A stretch of 64,000 nucleotides of DNA. Source: Ptiloglossa arizonensis (lineage: Eukaryota > Arthropoda > Insecta > Hymenoptera > Colletidae). The stretch lies in NCBI RefSeq assembly GCF_051014685.1, contig NC_135054.1, positions 9,118,001 through 9,182,000 of the forward strand, in the 5' to 3' direction. A program made the position numbers and the translations under genes. Positions 47,699-59,215 of this stretch are shown piece after piece. The notes beneath the pieces are model-generated. The model had not been told where the DNA came from and did no database searches. It saw only the letters and a list, made by a program, of their open reading frames with translations. Within the stretch, counting starts at the first letter, position 1. The number at the start of each line of letters is the position of its first letter.

Positions 47699-49064
47699 CG
47701 CGATGTTTTAATCAAGGTGCGCAAATTTTTATACAAATAAAATATATGGTGTAAAATAATGGTACAAAATTACGAGAAATTAAAACCATTTTACTTTCAT
47801 GATTATTAACCTAAATTAAACTATTACACTAACAAGAAAAGATAGCGAGTGGTCCAACTCCGATTTAGATGAAACATTGCAAGTTTGAAGTATAGCCAAA
47901 AATAGTAGAATACTAATAGTAGAATACAAATTAAAAATAAAATATATATGTGTAATTTTTAAACGAAGAAAAAACCCGTAAGAATGTATAAGGTGTAAAC
48001 TCTGAAAGTTCGTATTCAAACATTTTCGTATAAATCACTGTTTCGTACACTTTTACTGTTCACATACGAAATAAATTAAGTTATCATAAAGTCTAAAGTA
48101 CACTTAAATTTAATCTGATGCACGCACACAAAGTTTTTTAAATCAAATAAGCAATAATACGTATGTGTACATACATATTTGTATATTTCTTTATTGGAAC
48201 CGGTCACGGTAAAGAAGTTGGCGCGAATACGTATCGCGAAATAAAAATAATGTTGAGGACTAATCATTTTTTAGTGTATGCGGTTTTATGATGCATACAT
48301 ACAAAGCGCGTGAGCGCGTTGATCAATGATGTAATTCCATTATTTACAATATTTTCATCTTTATTGTCTTCCATACAATTTTTGTATCAAAGAAAGTGGT
48401 GTTCAATTTACATCAAATATATTTATTGTTATTTGTACATAAAACTGATAATTACTAAATTAAATCAATTATTACACCAAACTTTGCACGAAATAACAAG
48501 AATTTCATACATTAAAAATGTATATTTGTGCGTTAAATATATTTGGAACCACACTAAAATAAACTAGATATTTTTAAAGTAATAACGGGCACGCAGTAGT
48601 TTAAAATTAATTTTTAAAATGGTGATACGTTTATATTCGATGGAGACTTTGGAAGTACAAAAGAGGAATTATTGAACAAACAATTTGAAGTGTCAATACC
48701 ATAATGTACAGAAAAGGAACTAATAATTATATCGGTATTATTTTAGGAATAAATTAATATATTTTAACAGTTCATGTGTAATCACGTTGATCTTCGATAA
48801 GTTTCTCTACACTCTTTATGAAATCTCTACTTCACTTTTGTCTCGTCGTCGTAAGGTCTTGATGATTTGAATGGTGTTGATTCACTGCTAGGCATTCGTA
48901 GGTATTCTCAGCCATCTCACAATAACTTCTTGATCAGATTCGTTCGTCAGATAAATGATGAAGCTCGATAAGTGTCGTCATTTCGGGCTTGGTTTCTTGA
49001 TTCACTTTCGGTAATGGCTTAGGCGCCAAACATATCTCAGCTGTCGGAATTCTTGATCTCGTTG
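47699..49064. other. AT-rich, no supported gene
   Basis: No recognised exon or repeat. Composition changes to GC-richer from about 48830 at the edge of the R1-like block. Confidence 0.35.
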
Positions 49065-49700
49065 TTAGTTTTCTTTCGAGAGTCTTGCGATTGCCCTTTC
49101 TAACGTTTCTAATCCGATAGTTCGAACTATTGATAAATTGAACATGGTGTCTATTTTAAAAGTCACGTCTAACGATGCAGATGAACCTGCTCTTGATCTA
49201 TTCATTGTGTATATTGGTTTAATGCCTCCGCCCAAAGATATAGTAAGTTTTGAGTTTTGGCCAGCTTTGGATAGCTGCCAGCACTCATTCGAACAGTTTG
49301 CCCGCATTTACGAGAAAATAAATCGACTGGTACGCGAACAGAGAATCCTTCCTTTCGAAGAAGGACCATTCAAGCTACCTTCCAGGTGGAGGATAATCGC
49401 CTGACCTCTAGGCAGTGTCGAGCAGTCGCCAAAGACCATCTCCAAGGACGCCTTGAGCCAAGACTCAGACTCAGTCAAGCATACCCAGAGCCTAGGGTAG
49501 TGTTTTTCACTCCAAGCTTTCTGATGACAGCAACCAGCTCTCCCATAGTGACTCGCATCTCGACGGATCAGGTGTTTGGGTTCATCGGAGGACGTAGCTC
49601 ACCCTTCCCCGCAATGGGGAAGAGGACATTGAACACATCCCTCAACAGCTGGGGATTCAAATGTGTATTAACGTCGGACCCGGTTACATGCGAATCTTAA
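49065..49700 (-). pseudogene. R1-like reverse transcriptase fragment, finger region
   Basis: On the minus strand from about 49600 downward one frame reads EMRVTMGELVAVIRKLGVKN, then TTLGSG (pattern AVxRLGxKNTAPGPDG). Near 49410 comes STWKVA, a stop, then MVLLRKEGFSV (pattern WK-x-GRLVLLRKEG-x-P), then FSRKCGQTVRM (pattern LLDEAGKLFERV). The order is right for the fingers of an R1-clade reverse transcriptase. The APGPDG motif and several others are damaged and stops are present. The palm, with the catalytic aspartates, is not seen here. Confidence 0.75.
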
Positions 49701-50689
49701 ATTCGTGATCTTACCCAATAATCAGTGTAACACTCAGAGAAGAGAACCACGCCCAACTCGAAATGCCGTATCGCAGATGTTCGTGATGACCTGGACCACT
49801 TCATCCTCCAAGTCGAGCCGGTAGCGAGTGATCTGCCGCAATTATCCTCACCAGGACACTGCGTACCCTACACACGTGTTAAGTATACCTCAGTGTGTGT
49901 GTTGTGCCGTGTTTTGATCGCCAGCTAGCAGCGCATCACACAGTGTAATAAAACGCCCAAAATGCAGTCAAAATACTTGGCTGCAGAATATACAGAATTC
50001 TTTGAAGTAATCTATATTATTCAAACGAGTTCTGGTGTCAATAACTAATAGTTGAACACACTATTCCGATATATGGAATGATAAATATTAGTAAGAAATA
50101 GTGACTTTAAAATTGCTTTTATTAGAAATTCAAGTGGTGTGAAGAATAATGGGTAATTTCCTGATATTGTATGCAATACTTATATTTCTAAACAATTTCT
50201 CTTTATCGAATATGATATTTTGATGATTAAATAATGAGGTGATACTTTTACTATTAATTTTATGGTCGAATATAAGTGTATATAGGATTGCAAATATACG
50301 ATTTTATAAAGAAAAATCATTTTAATCTATTTCCATTTTCAATAAGAAAAATACCACACCTGCCCATGTTGATTTGTCATGGAACGTATTACCAAATGTG
50401 CCTATAATAATGTACAACAAGAAAATCTTGTCCGCGTTTGCCCCAAAAAATGAAATTCATATTTGAATTATAAAAATCTTCAATGTATGATTCTGCTCTT
50501 ATGGTGACATGTATCACCATCTATACATAAGGTTTTAATACATGGACACTCGGTGGTAAGAAACTGTATCTTACCAATTGGATGTTCTTCCAAGGAAAAT
50601 TTAAAAATACAGAAAAGCCGTAAAAATTAGAGATCAGAAATAAATAAATATGTCTTCCATAGACTACTAATAAATTCCGATCCTTATAG
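49701..50689. other. R1-like remains, then AT-rich spacer
   Basis: 49701-49950 is GC-rich and may be the 5' continuation of the R1-like copy on the minus strand, but no block was certain. From 49950 to 50689 the DNA is AT-rich and nothing was recognised. Confidence 0.3.
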
Positions 50690-50960
50690 CACTCTTTTCA
50701 CGGAAGAAATCTTCATGAAACTTTCCCGACTCTTTGGGGAGGAGGTTGGAGGGCATGTGATATTCCCCATCTCGGCAATCTGGGTGCAGAGCCTACCCAC
50801 TAAAACCCCCATGGTAATTATTCTCGCATGACCAGAGAGGGACACTGGGAACCGACAGAAAAAGAAACTTCCAATGCCTCTCCTCGCAGTGTCAGAAACG
50901 CCTGACTGTGGGCAAGTGCTATAAAGCACTTATAGCCTCTAAAATCATCTAGAGGCTATA
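50690..50960 (-). mobile_element. 3' end of an R1-like element, second copy
   Basis: The minus strand carries GGGGGTTTTAGTGGGTAGGC and ends in a string like GGGAAAGTTTCATGAAGATTT. Both phrases pair with the 25935-26260 copy. It lies on the 5' side of the 49065-49700 fragment in that strand's sense, so the two pieces are from separate insertions or a rearrangement. Confidence 0.55.
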
Positions 50961-51654
50961 AAGATTCACAAGGCTCAAAATAATGATTATAGGGGATATC
51001 CTCAGCTGCGCCACAGGATGAGAAAAACGGAAGAGTGATAGCCACAGGCATAACCATACACTTACGCATCCACATAACTACACATCGCCACCCACGCGTT
51101 TACGTTACCTTCCCGTGGCTTTCTTCTTTAACATGACTCGTTCACAAAAGGAGGCCACGTTCCTCCACTTCCTCTCGCTAAACACTACACCCGGCAGCCA
51201 GGTGTACCTCCCAATTTCAATGGTGATGACGCATCGAACCATCCTCATCAGACTATCAAACGATCTTTCCCTAATGATCACCAACGGTTAGTACTAATAT
51301 CTCGTCAGTCTAACACGTTGTGTAAATGCCATCGAGAAGGCCTTCGGTCTGCAGAACGATGTTGCAATTTAAGTTCTGCCTTCAATCAGATTTTAGTAGG
51401 ATCGTAACACGGAACTAACCCGGATTTCACCTCTTTCCGTTCCATCCCGTTCTGGCAACAGATACTCTATCCACCTGATCATTAGAGACCTACAAGTTAT
51501 CATCCTACAGAAGCATATTATAATCGATTGAGCATTTGAGATCTTTCCTTTGTTAGTGTACTAATCAATGGTAAAACTGAAAGGTTTTAATCTTTTTAAA
51601 GTATATTTTTATTTTTATAACGATTTGTGCATCTTGATTATAACATTATATACG
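50961..51654. other. GC-richer, probably repeat-derived
   Basis: Up to about 51480 the sequence is GC-richer than its flanks and continues from the R1-like tail, but no protein block was recognised. A short duplicated string (TCTAGAGGCTATAAAG) lies near 50930-50965. Confidence 0.3.
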
Positions 51655-51827
51655 GTAGTGCATTTCTCTTGTTCGAAAATGACGGATGATGGTGGGACTA
51701 TTACCAATTAATCACTTGACAACACTGCTAGAATCCACACCACGTAATAGAAAGATGACTGTTCTCAATTGTCGGCAGTAGTGTTCTTCAACCATTGGGA
51801 CAAGTTTTATGCCACCCACTGTACACA
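51655..51827 (+). repeat. dispersed TIR-type repeat, copy 2
   Basis: Aligns with the reverse complement of 47470-47698. The terminal phrase CCATTGGGACAAGTTTTATG followed by CCACCCACTGTACA resembles a Tc1-type end. It lies just before the family A deletion derivative at 51902. Confidence 0.6.
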
Positions 51828-51901
51828 CGGTTATAGAAATTGTTGTACAATTGTTGTAAAATTATTATTTTCCCACTTTCTTTGATATCAAGTACAAAGT
51901 A

Positions 51902-52371
51902 TTGTCTCGTTAGAGGTAGTCATTTGTGTTTCGTTGTAAGCAGCCTCTCTATCCCCTCCACTGCTTTTGTAATTGTCGCATATGCTTTTTTTTTTTAATT
52001 TTAATTCATGAATTCTTTTAGCTGTACAGCTTCTTAATTTACTTTCCTCGCATTGAATGCGTCGAATTGTTTCTATACAGATTTCAACTTGTTGACAATG
52101 TCAATCTTCCTTTCTATCGTTAATAAGGTTCTTTTTCAACCTATGATAATTTAACGATAATTTAATTTCAGTAGTACAATTTATTTATTCCTGTATCCCT
52201 ATACAATCAAAACTACTGAAACTCAAGCGACCCTTTATGGTTGGCCCTGGTAGTCTGTCGCACTTACCGCGACAAAAAACAAAAGAACTGTAAAATAGAG
52301 GACTGATTCGTTGTAAGTCGTGTCTGTCCCCCAAGTGACAGTATCACCAAAAACGATCTATAACGAGACAA
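51902..52371. mobile_element. Tc1-like family A, copy 2: 470-bp deletion derivative
   Basis: Bounded by TTGTCTCGTTA at 51902 and its inverse TAACGAGACAA at 52371, each flanked by TA. The first 380 bp follow the left part of copy 1 (19568 to about 20340) in order: CGTTGTAAGCAG, CCACTGCTTTTGTAATTGTC, GAATTCTTTTAGCTGTACAG, CTTTCTATCGTTAATAAGG, CCTATGATAATTTAACGATA, ACTCAAGCGACCCTTTATGG. It then breaks off before the transposase coding region and jumps to the right end. So it is a non-autonomous derivative of the element class represented by copy 1. Confidence 0.88.
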
Positions 52372-53186
52372 TACCGTAACATTATATTATTAGTCGTTAA
52401 AATCGTGTAAACATTCAATGTTTCACTAAGAAGAAAAAAGTATAACTTGCCGTGTATCATATTATAGGCCTTTGATATATTACAATTTTCGTAAATATTA
52501 CTGGTTTGTATGTTTAAAATAGTGGCGATATTTTAGATAGATATAATTATCCCCCTTGAATATAGATACACTTATACGTTTTTGTATTCTTTTATATATC
52601 GTTTATTTTGTTTTGCATTAAATTAGAAGAAGTCGTGTAATTTAATAATGTATAATATGTTTGATATACAAAATTGTTTATAAATCTACCTTTATATTGT
52701 TTAATTTTATTTTCTCAATTGTCTCAAAGCATATAAAAGTTCACTCTATGAACACCTTTTACAAAAAACTTTCAAAGGCAATTATTGTTAAAACACCGAA
52801 TCATGTATTTATCCGTATCCATATTGTATATAAAGTTATTAAAGAATGACCAAGGTTTCATGAATAAGATCACTACGTCAAAATAATGTCATGTTGCTGC
52901 CATCAAAATGAATTTTTTTTTCTTCTATCATATTGTAACAATATACGTCTAAAGATGATTTCTATAGGTAAACTAGAAATAAGTTAAATTAAATAATCAA
53001 TTTATTCATTGGAATTATATTTTCGTTTAATCAAATTGTGAAAAGATTGTGTGACTAAAATTACAACTTTTCTGATTCTATACTATTGAAAAAATACAAT
53101 GCTTACGTTAGTACTCTTTAAATGTTTTACACAATAATCTTTAAACAATTGTAATTTGGTTTACAATTTTTTGGGGATAAATATGT
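52372..53186. other. AT-rich, nothing recognised
   Basis: No repeat, exon or RNA gene was supported. Confidence 0.35.
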
Positions 53187-53891
53187 AGGGTGAATCACGA
53201 GAAACAGAATCTCGAAATATCTTTGTTATTTATCATTGTATGAAAAAACATTTCAAGACAAAGTTTTACTATTTAAAAAGTAATAGGGCAGTGATACAAA
53301 AAACAATTTTTGTAAGGTTATTGTTTTACACGATTTCAAAGTCATCAGTGACTTTTTTAAATGGAATTATATATTTTTTATTATAGAATGTTGTAGCCAA
53401 TGTCAATACTAGTATGTATTCTTTGACATATTCTATGACCTTGAAGTGAATTTGAACTAAGAAATTTAGGTTTAATTAATTAAAGTATTAACACACGTAT
53501 ATTACGTGTCAAATATTTCATCAAATGGTTTTCTAAATTATTTCTTACCGTCATATATATTCGACACGTGTGCTATTATCAGTAGAAGATTATCTCTACA
53601 TGTACATAAACATAATTATCAATAAAGTATGGATACGTACATCTGTTAGTCGAATATATACTATAGCATAAATTGACATCGACTTCAATACACTATAATA
53701 AAAAATACATAGTTCCATTAAAAAAGTTTACCAATAACCCTAAAATCGTATAAAAATATGATCTTGAACAAATTTAGTTCCTACAATTGTATGCATTTTT
53801 TCAAATAGTGAAGCTTTGTCTTCAGAATTTTTTTAATATAACAATAACTAACGTAAATATTTCACGATCCTGTTTCTCGTAACTCACCCTG
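53187..53891. mobile_element. 705-bp non-autonomous TIR element
   Basis: The left end AGGGTGAATCACGAGAAACA and the inverted right end AGGGTGAGTTACGAGAAACA match, and similarity continues for about 100 bp inward (…GACAAAGTTTTACTATTTAA / GACAAAGCTTCACTATTTGA). The core has no open frame with a transposase motif. TA-like flanks exist on both sides (TATGT-, TATAC-) but the exact duplication is uncertain. AGGGTG ends are common among insect MITEs. Confidence 0.82.
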
Positions 53892-55114
53892 TATACTTCA
53901 GTCCTCTTTTAGATCCACCATCTTATGGATTTACACGTATTTATTTTATATACTGAAGTCTCCTTTCGGCTAATTTAATAATTTATTGACACTAATACTT
54001 ATTGTCCTCTGATCCAAGTCTACTGATTTGTTTCCAAGTAATCTCTACTGTTCGTAATGTAAAAAGGTGACAGTTTGTTGATCTTATATTTTTTTTTTGT
54101 GCAGTAAACGTTTGGGGCAATTTGCAAAAATTTTCTTTGGCATTTACAGATACTTCATGTGTGTTTTTTAAAGTGACAATTAAAAAGCAGCACTGATATT
54201 GTTTTACAGGATGCCTGGAATATGCAAGAGGTTTAAAGTATAAAGGTTCAAATGAATGCCTTTTGTAGATAAAAATAAAATGATAACGATTACATAAAAA
54301 ATTAAGTTGAGCCTGCATAGAACTAAACGTAAGACGATAAAATTACATGTTGTCAGGCTTATAATTATTTGTACAATAAGTTACAGTATTTTCTGTTTAT
54401 GCGATTTCTTGGTGAATGTAAACATTGGAAATTTACACAATACTTGCGTACAAATAATTAATAATTTATACTTTTCACTAAGGATAACATGACAATGTTT
54501 CAAATAATACAGAATTAAGTAATAGAGAATTAAGTACATATCGGTTTGTTGAATAAAACATACTGCTAGACTGTGCAATCTCTGTAAAATTCCCTTTATT
54601 TATAATTTACTACGGAACAACTACCTTAGAGAATTTACGAAATTTTTGAAGTTTCAGTACATAATAGTTTTACTGTATAATGTTGTAAAAGAATAAAAGT
54701 TGACCTATTTCTAATAAAAAATACTTTTGTTACTTTTACGTTCTAAACTATTTAACAGACGTTTTGATTTGCTTCAAGCTCTGATAAAATAGGTAACTGT
54801 TTTGTCGAACAAAAATTGGTTTTGTAGAAGAAGTATAGTTTTTGAGGAATTAGGATGCAAATTCACTGTGATAGCAGCTCGTCGCACCGAAAGAGTGAAA
54901 AACTAAAAAATTGATTACATGATTCACCGATGCAAAGACTTTAATCAAAATTGATCTCTAATAAAATATACATCACAAAATTCTACATACCTTTAGAGTC
55001 ATATCAACGTCAGCGATCAGTGATTATTATAGCAACGATCTTTGAATTAACGTTTTCATCTTTGGACCTCAGTCGTTTTCTGCAGCAACTTTTCGGGCGC
55101 AGAAATATCTACTA
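53892..55114. other. no supported gene
   Basis: A 108-codon minus-strand frame (53992-54318) shows no motif and ends in ordinary AT-rich DNA. Nothing else was recognised. Confidence 0.35.
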
Positions 55115-55311
55115 GGTTGTTCAATATATAATAATAAATATGTTTTGTCGTTCGATAAAACTTCTTGAACAGTATTAAATTGTTCAATAAGTTTTGTCGA
55201 GTACTAGGTTGCTTAATAAGTTGTATTGTTCGATAAAACTTATTGAACAGTACTACATTGAACAGTACTGTTTAATAAATTTTATCGAACGACAAAACTT
55301 ATTGAATAACC
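55115..55311. mobile_element. 197-bp hairpin MITE with nested palindromes
   Basis: TA flanks both ends; the termini are GGTTGTTCAAT and, inverted, GGTTATTCAATAAGTTTTGT. The phrase TTTTGTCGTTCGATAAAACT occurs near both ends in opposite directions, and further copies of TTCAATAAGTT / AACTTATTGAA repeat inside, with an ACTGTTCAAT inverted pair at the centre. The whole unit can fold into one long branched hairpin. It resembles a mariner-type terminal repeat that was duplicated on itself. Confidence 0.85.
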
Positions 55312-56819
55312 TATTATTTTGCAACGATATAAACTGATTCACTATTTTTGAAACCGAAATTTTCCATCGTAATCGGAAACGTGCAAATCGAGGAAATAAG
55401 TAACAGCAACTCTATATTTGACAGCAACTATATATCGTATTGGTTCACGTTTATGAAAGACATCAAGTCCTCACAACCATTGGTGACCTTCATCTTCTTC
55501 CTCGTACACATCTTATTTGCTCCACTTGTCGCCTATAAACAACTATAACTTCGAGAACTCGATCTGTTTCTCCTTGTTCTAGTCTAGCAACAGATAAGCC
55601 AAATCCTGGCACAAAGTTGATAATTGTTGCTTTTATTTAAAGTTAAATGATATTTTATGTGTCACGTACAGTAACATTTAAATTCGGTTGTCCAATCATT
55701 TTCCACAGTTTAAACCATGTATTGAATGAAACGCGCACCCCACTTGAATGACATTTTTATGAAGCAATACAATTTATTTAAGGAAATCAGACAATTTCAA
55801 ATTGTTACTCGACTTTATTCACAATAAGTTTGTGTTTTGTCATACGTGTACAATCAACAGTAAATTTAACAAATATTTCGGAAACAACTCCACTTCGTTT
55901 ACCAGATTACACTTCCTTCCTAGACAGTAATCAGAAGCTTTTAAAACTTTGGAATAATAATTTTAAAACGTTTTCGCAAATTTGTAAAAGTTTTAATTTG
56001 TTTATTAGTGTTAAGAAATTTTTGTTTACTAATTTTCAAGTTCAGGTATCTTTTTATTCCCTAAACATTCATTTATTGATAAAGTTGTTTTTGTTTTTAA
56101 TTTAGTTTCAGTTTGTAGGAATAAGAAATAAAATAATTGATATTGTACTTCAAATGTTTTTCTTTCAATTCTTCTTTCAACTTGCAGTACATACCAAAGA
56201 GATTTCACTCAATGACTGGAGCGAAATTTCAGTGTTAAATTTCAATTCTTAAAAACTATTTCCTGTGGCTAACAACCTTAATGTTGCGACAAGGTTCTTT
56301 TTCAGACTGTTTGCATCACTCATCCCTATTGTAATTTTCAATTCTTGAACTAATTTTAGCCAATAAATATTGAAAGGAACGATCATCTATGCATAAATAA
56401 TTTTTACAAGCATTTAGTTCATTCTCTTCAAGTTCCTTCAATAATGCACTATTAGAAAACTTTTTCTTCTCCGCTAACCATTTTTTATCCGCTTGCTTTT
56501 CTCTTAATTTATAACATACTACCCATGATTGATAATACTAAATACCGGAGATAGAAGATCAAACATCTTGAAACACGTCTCTTACCTTTGACAGCAATTT
56601 GCAAACTGAAACTGGCTACGTGAAAAACAAAAGTGATAGCTTACGACATCGTGTCAGCGTCTATAGACTCACTGTCAGTTCACTTAAATCCATCGCTCCG
56701 TTTGAAACATTTGTAACGTTCGATTCTTTCGAGTTACTCGTTTCAATTCGAGCTGGTCAAATCGAAAATCCTAGTTTCAACTCGGTTCAAATTTCAAGCT
56801 ACTTGAACATTTAAGCATC
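55312..56819. other. no supported gene
   Basis: Open frames of 66-91 codons (55348-55548, 55830-56105, 56599-56814) show no motif and no splice structure that I could join. Confidence 0.35.
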
Positions 56820-57470
56820 GAACAGCTTTACCACACCGACGTGTCGTCAACGTAAAATGTCATATCGACTGCTAGGACTGTGTCGTATCCGAGGTTTCGC
56901 ATAAATGGTCCGTGGACAGTCCTCTTTGGAACACCATAGTACTCCTCTCTTGGTTCCAACCTGTAACGGTTCGATTACTCTATCCAGATGGATAGATCTA
57001 GCTGCAGATGTCTCCAAAATAGTTCTCATTGTATAAGAACACATCATACCCTCTCGAGGAAGAGCGTTAAATGCATTGACGATATTAAATGATATCGACT
57101 GATATCGTTAATGCCACTCCATTCTAAAAGGCAGTCGATTCAACTAGAGACCAGACGCAACAAATTGCGTCAACAATCGACTATCCCTCTTGGAACTTGA
57201 ATTGAGTCTCAGTATGGTCGTCAATCCACGTCAGATGGATCCTAGTGAAAACATATGGGTCAATGTGCAAAAAGAAAGCTTGCAGGCCTATTTTCGTTTT
57301 GGAAGAGGACTACCCTGGTTAACTTTCACGGACACACAGCCACCCCCAAAGTTCTCTCAGATCCAGATCCAAACTCGCCTGAGTACACCATCCGTATCTG
57401 GGACGGTATTCTTTGCTCTGAGTCGCTTTATGGTCACCAGTTCCTCCTCTGTAGCAATACAAGAATAATA
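56820..57470 (-). pseudogene. R1-like reverse transcriptase fragment, fingers and palm
   Basis: On the minus strand, from 57470 down, KRLRAKNTVPDTDGVLRRVW is seen (pattern KNTAPGPDG), then near 57090 FNIVNAFNALPREGM (motif A, pattern LDVxNAFNSxPW), then near 56940 YYGVPKRTVHGPFMRNLGYD (motif B, pattern GVPQGSVLGPLLWN), then FYVDDTSVW near 56850 (motif C, pattern FADDV). The first aspartate of motif A is changed to N, while the DD pair of motif C is kept. Stops and frameshifts break the frame. This is the longest continuous reverse transcriptase piece in the window. Confidence 0.8.
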
Positions 57471-57604
57471 TTTTTAACACAGCCATGAAATCAAGCCATT
57501 TATATAGCTTGTGAAAATTGAAACGTTAAGGAAATACTGTTGAGCACCAAGTATGGTTCAAGGATTGTCAAGAACAGTGAAACACAAACCACCATGGGAG
57601 TAAG

Positions 57605-57830
57605 ATGGAAGTAGACGATGTTCTCGAAATGTTCGAAAAATTTGAAAATGAACAAGTTGTCAAGTATGTTTATTACATCGGAGATGATGGTACGAAAACA
57701 TTCAAGACTGTTAGATGAAAAATCTTTTAACGGTGATTTCGTTGTTAGAAAAGATGAAATGTATTCTGCATGCAAGAGAACACATGTCTTAGAAGACGTA
57801 CGAAGCTTGAAAAAGGCAAACAAGTGAGTT
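57605..57830 (+). pseudogene. Mutator-like transposase fragment
   Basis: One frame reads VVKYVYYIGDDGTKTFKTV, matching the YxGDGDSKTFKxI motif of Mutator-like transposase domain proteins found in many animal genomes. After a frameshift the next frame reads NGDFVVRKDEMYSACKRTH and then VRSLKKANK, matching PYGDDxVVKKDECxxHVKKRM..LRKLKKxNK. No other parts were found. The 148-codon minus-strand frame over 57500-57946 is only the antisense shadow of this and its flank. Confidence 0.65.
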
Positions 57831-57942
57831 GAAGGAGAGAAAGAAAAGAATATGTAAAGTAATGAAAATAAAGCGAAAAACAGAAGTGAAAAAGCATTAA
57901 GTGATTTAATGAAGGGTCTCTGAAATTTATACGATTTACGAG

Positions 57943-58698
57943 GCACACGAATTGTCCGACTTTGGTTTTAATATACATTTGTAGAATGATAGTAATATAT
58001 AAAATACCTTTTGATGTAAAATATTAGGTGTAGATACTCAATAATTTGACATTGATCTGACTCAATATTAAAGATTATATTAATACATATTCAGATACTC
58101 AATGGTTTTACATGTCTTGATGCAGAAGAAAATACAAATTTCATGCTTTAAGATTATAGTGGTGAAGTAGTATAAATCTTAAAACAGAAAACGCAGGATT
58201 ACCAAATCGAGTCTTATTAGACACAATATATTGTTTTGAATTCTTCAATGTTTCTTGCTCACTGATACAAGAATGTATTACATGACAACGGACGATAACT
58301 ATTGTACATATAATTAGAAGCATTAAAATGATAAATATACGCTATTGCCAATGTATTAGTTATTATAAAAGATATTAGTTAGTTATGTACATAATTTTTT
58401 TTCTTTACAAAAAGAAGAAAGATTTTGGTATAATCTGTCTACACGTTATTATTATACTTTTTTTTGGTTGAATAACATTCCTTACATCGTTTTTGCATTA
58501 CTGTTGAATTTCTTGTATCTATTCGATATTTGCAATATTTATATGACGACAGATCTTGTGTATTAAGGTATATAACTTTAATTATTTATATTTTAAAAAT
58601 GATTGAGTATCTATACCTAATATTTTACATGCATCAAAAGGCATCATTCTACTATCATTCTGTAAAAACATATTAAAATCAAAGTCGTACAATTTGTG
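57943..58698. repeat. inverted repeat, arms of about 105 bp, 550-bp spacer
   Basis: Arms 57943-58047 and 58597-58698 are reverse complements: ATTGTCCGACTTTGGTTTTA / ATTGTACGACTTTGATTTTA, AGAATGATAGTA, CCTTTTGATG, GTAAAATATTAGGTGTAGAT / GTAAAATATTAGGTATAGAT, ACTCAAT. On the minus strand the right arm reads MMPFDACKILGIDTQSFLK after an acceptor-like TTTTTACAG, so it may derive from coding sequence. The left arm has lost that frame. Confidence 0.75.
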
Positions 58699-59094
58699 TC
58701 CTTCCCTTATTAGTTGTACGTTCCAACAACCAAGTTCGGTCGAAGAAATAAAGAAAGTGTCTATATACTACCATAAGATCACAGCGGACAAAGAAACAAG
58801 ATTCTTGATGTAAATAATGGAAGAATGAAGTCTTACTGAGCTTTCAACGATTAACCAAGTGATTCTTAAACGTACACACATATGGAGAATTGACACCGGA
58901 CGACCCGATGGGAAGATGCCTAAATTCTAACACTCAAAGTACATATTTTGCGCAAAAAAATATTAGAAATTGCAATTTATTTTACAGATTGCACTTTTAA
59001 TGAGAGATTTGATCCTCTGTTACAACTGAAGTCTTTCACAGTGTTAAAATTGGTCCAAAAGTTATGAGACTTGTGAAGATGTAGAACAATGGTT
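58048..59094. other. spacer and flank without a supported gene
   Basis: AT-rich. No motif-bearing frame, RNA gene or further repeat was recognised outside the inverted arm at 58597-58698. Confidence 0.3.
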
Positions 59095-59215
59095 GCTTAC
59101 CGCCAACCGTCACAGTTTCAATGCCTTATAAGAGACCAGGACAACTCGATGAAATATACAAGGAAGCTGAGTGTATCCTGTATGGAGCTGTGATCACCGA
59201 TTAATCGTAAGTATG
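59095..59215 (+). repeat. relative of the 17640-18065 repeat segment
   Basis: GGAAGCTGA...TCCTGTATGGAGCTGTGATC and ACCGATTAATCGTAAG align with the segment near 17986-18060. An open frame (PYKRPGQLDEIYKEAEC and ILYGAVITD) ends at the shared ACCGATTAA stop. The family is unknown. Confidence 0.4.

Noticed and set aside
53992..54318. 108-codon minus-strand frame
   Set aside because: No recognised motif, no splice context and no related sequence in the window.
57500..57946. 148-codon minus-strand frame with hydrophobic Phe/Leu runs
   Set aside because: It is antisense to the Mutator-like relic, whose plus-strand frames match a known family. The hydrophobicity comes from reading A-rich DNA on the other strand.
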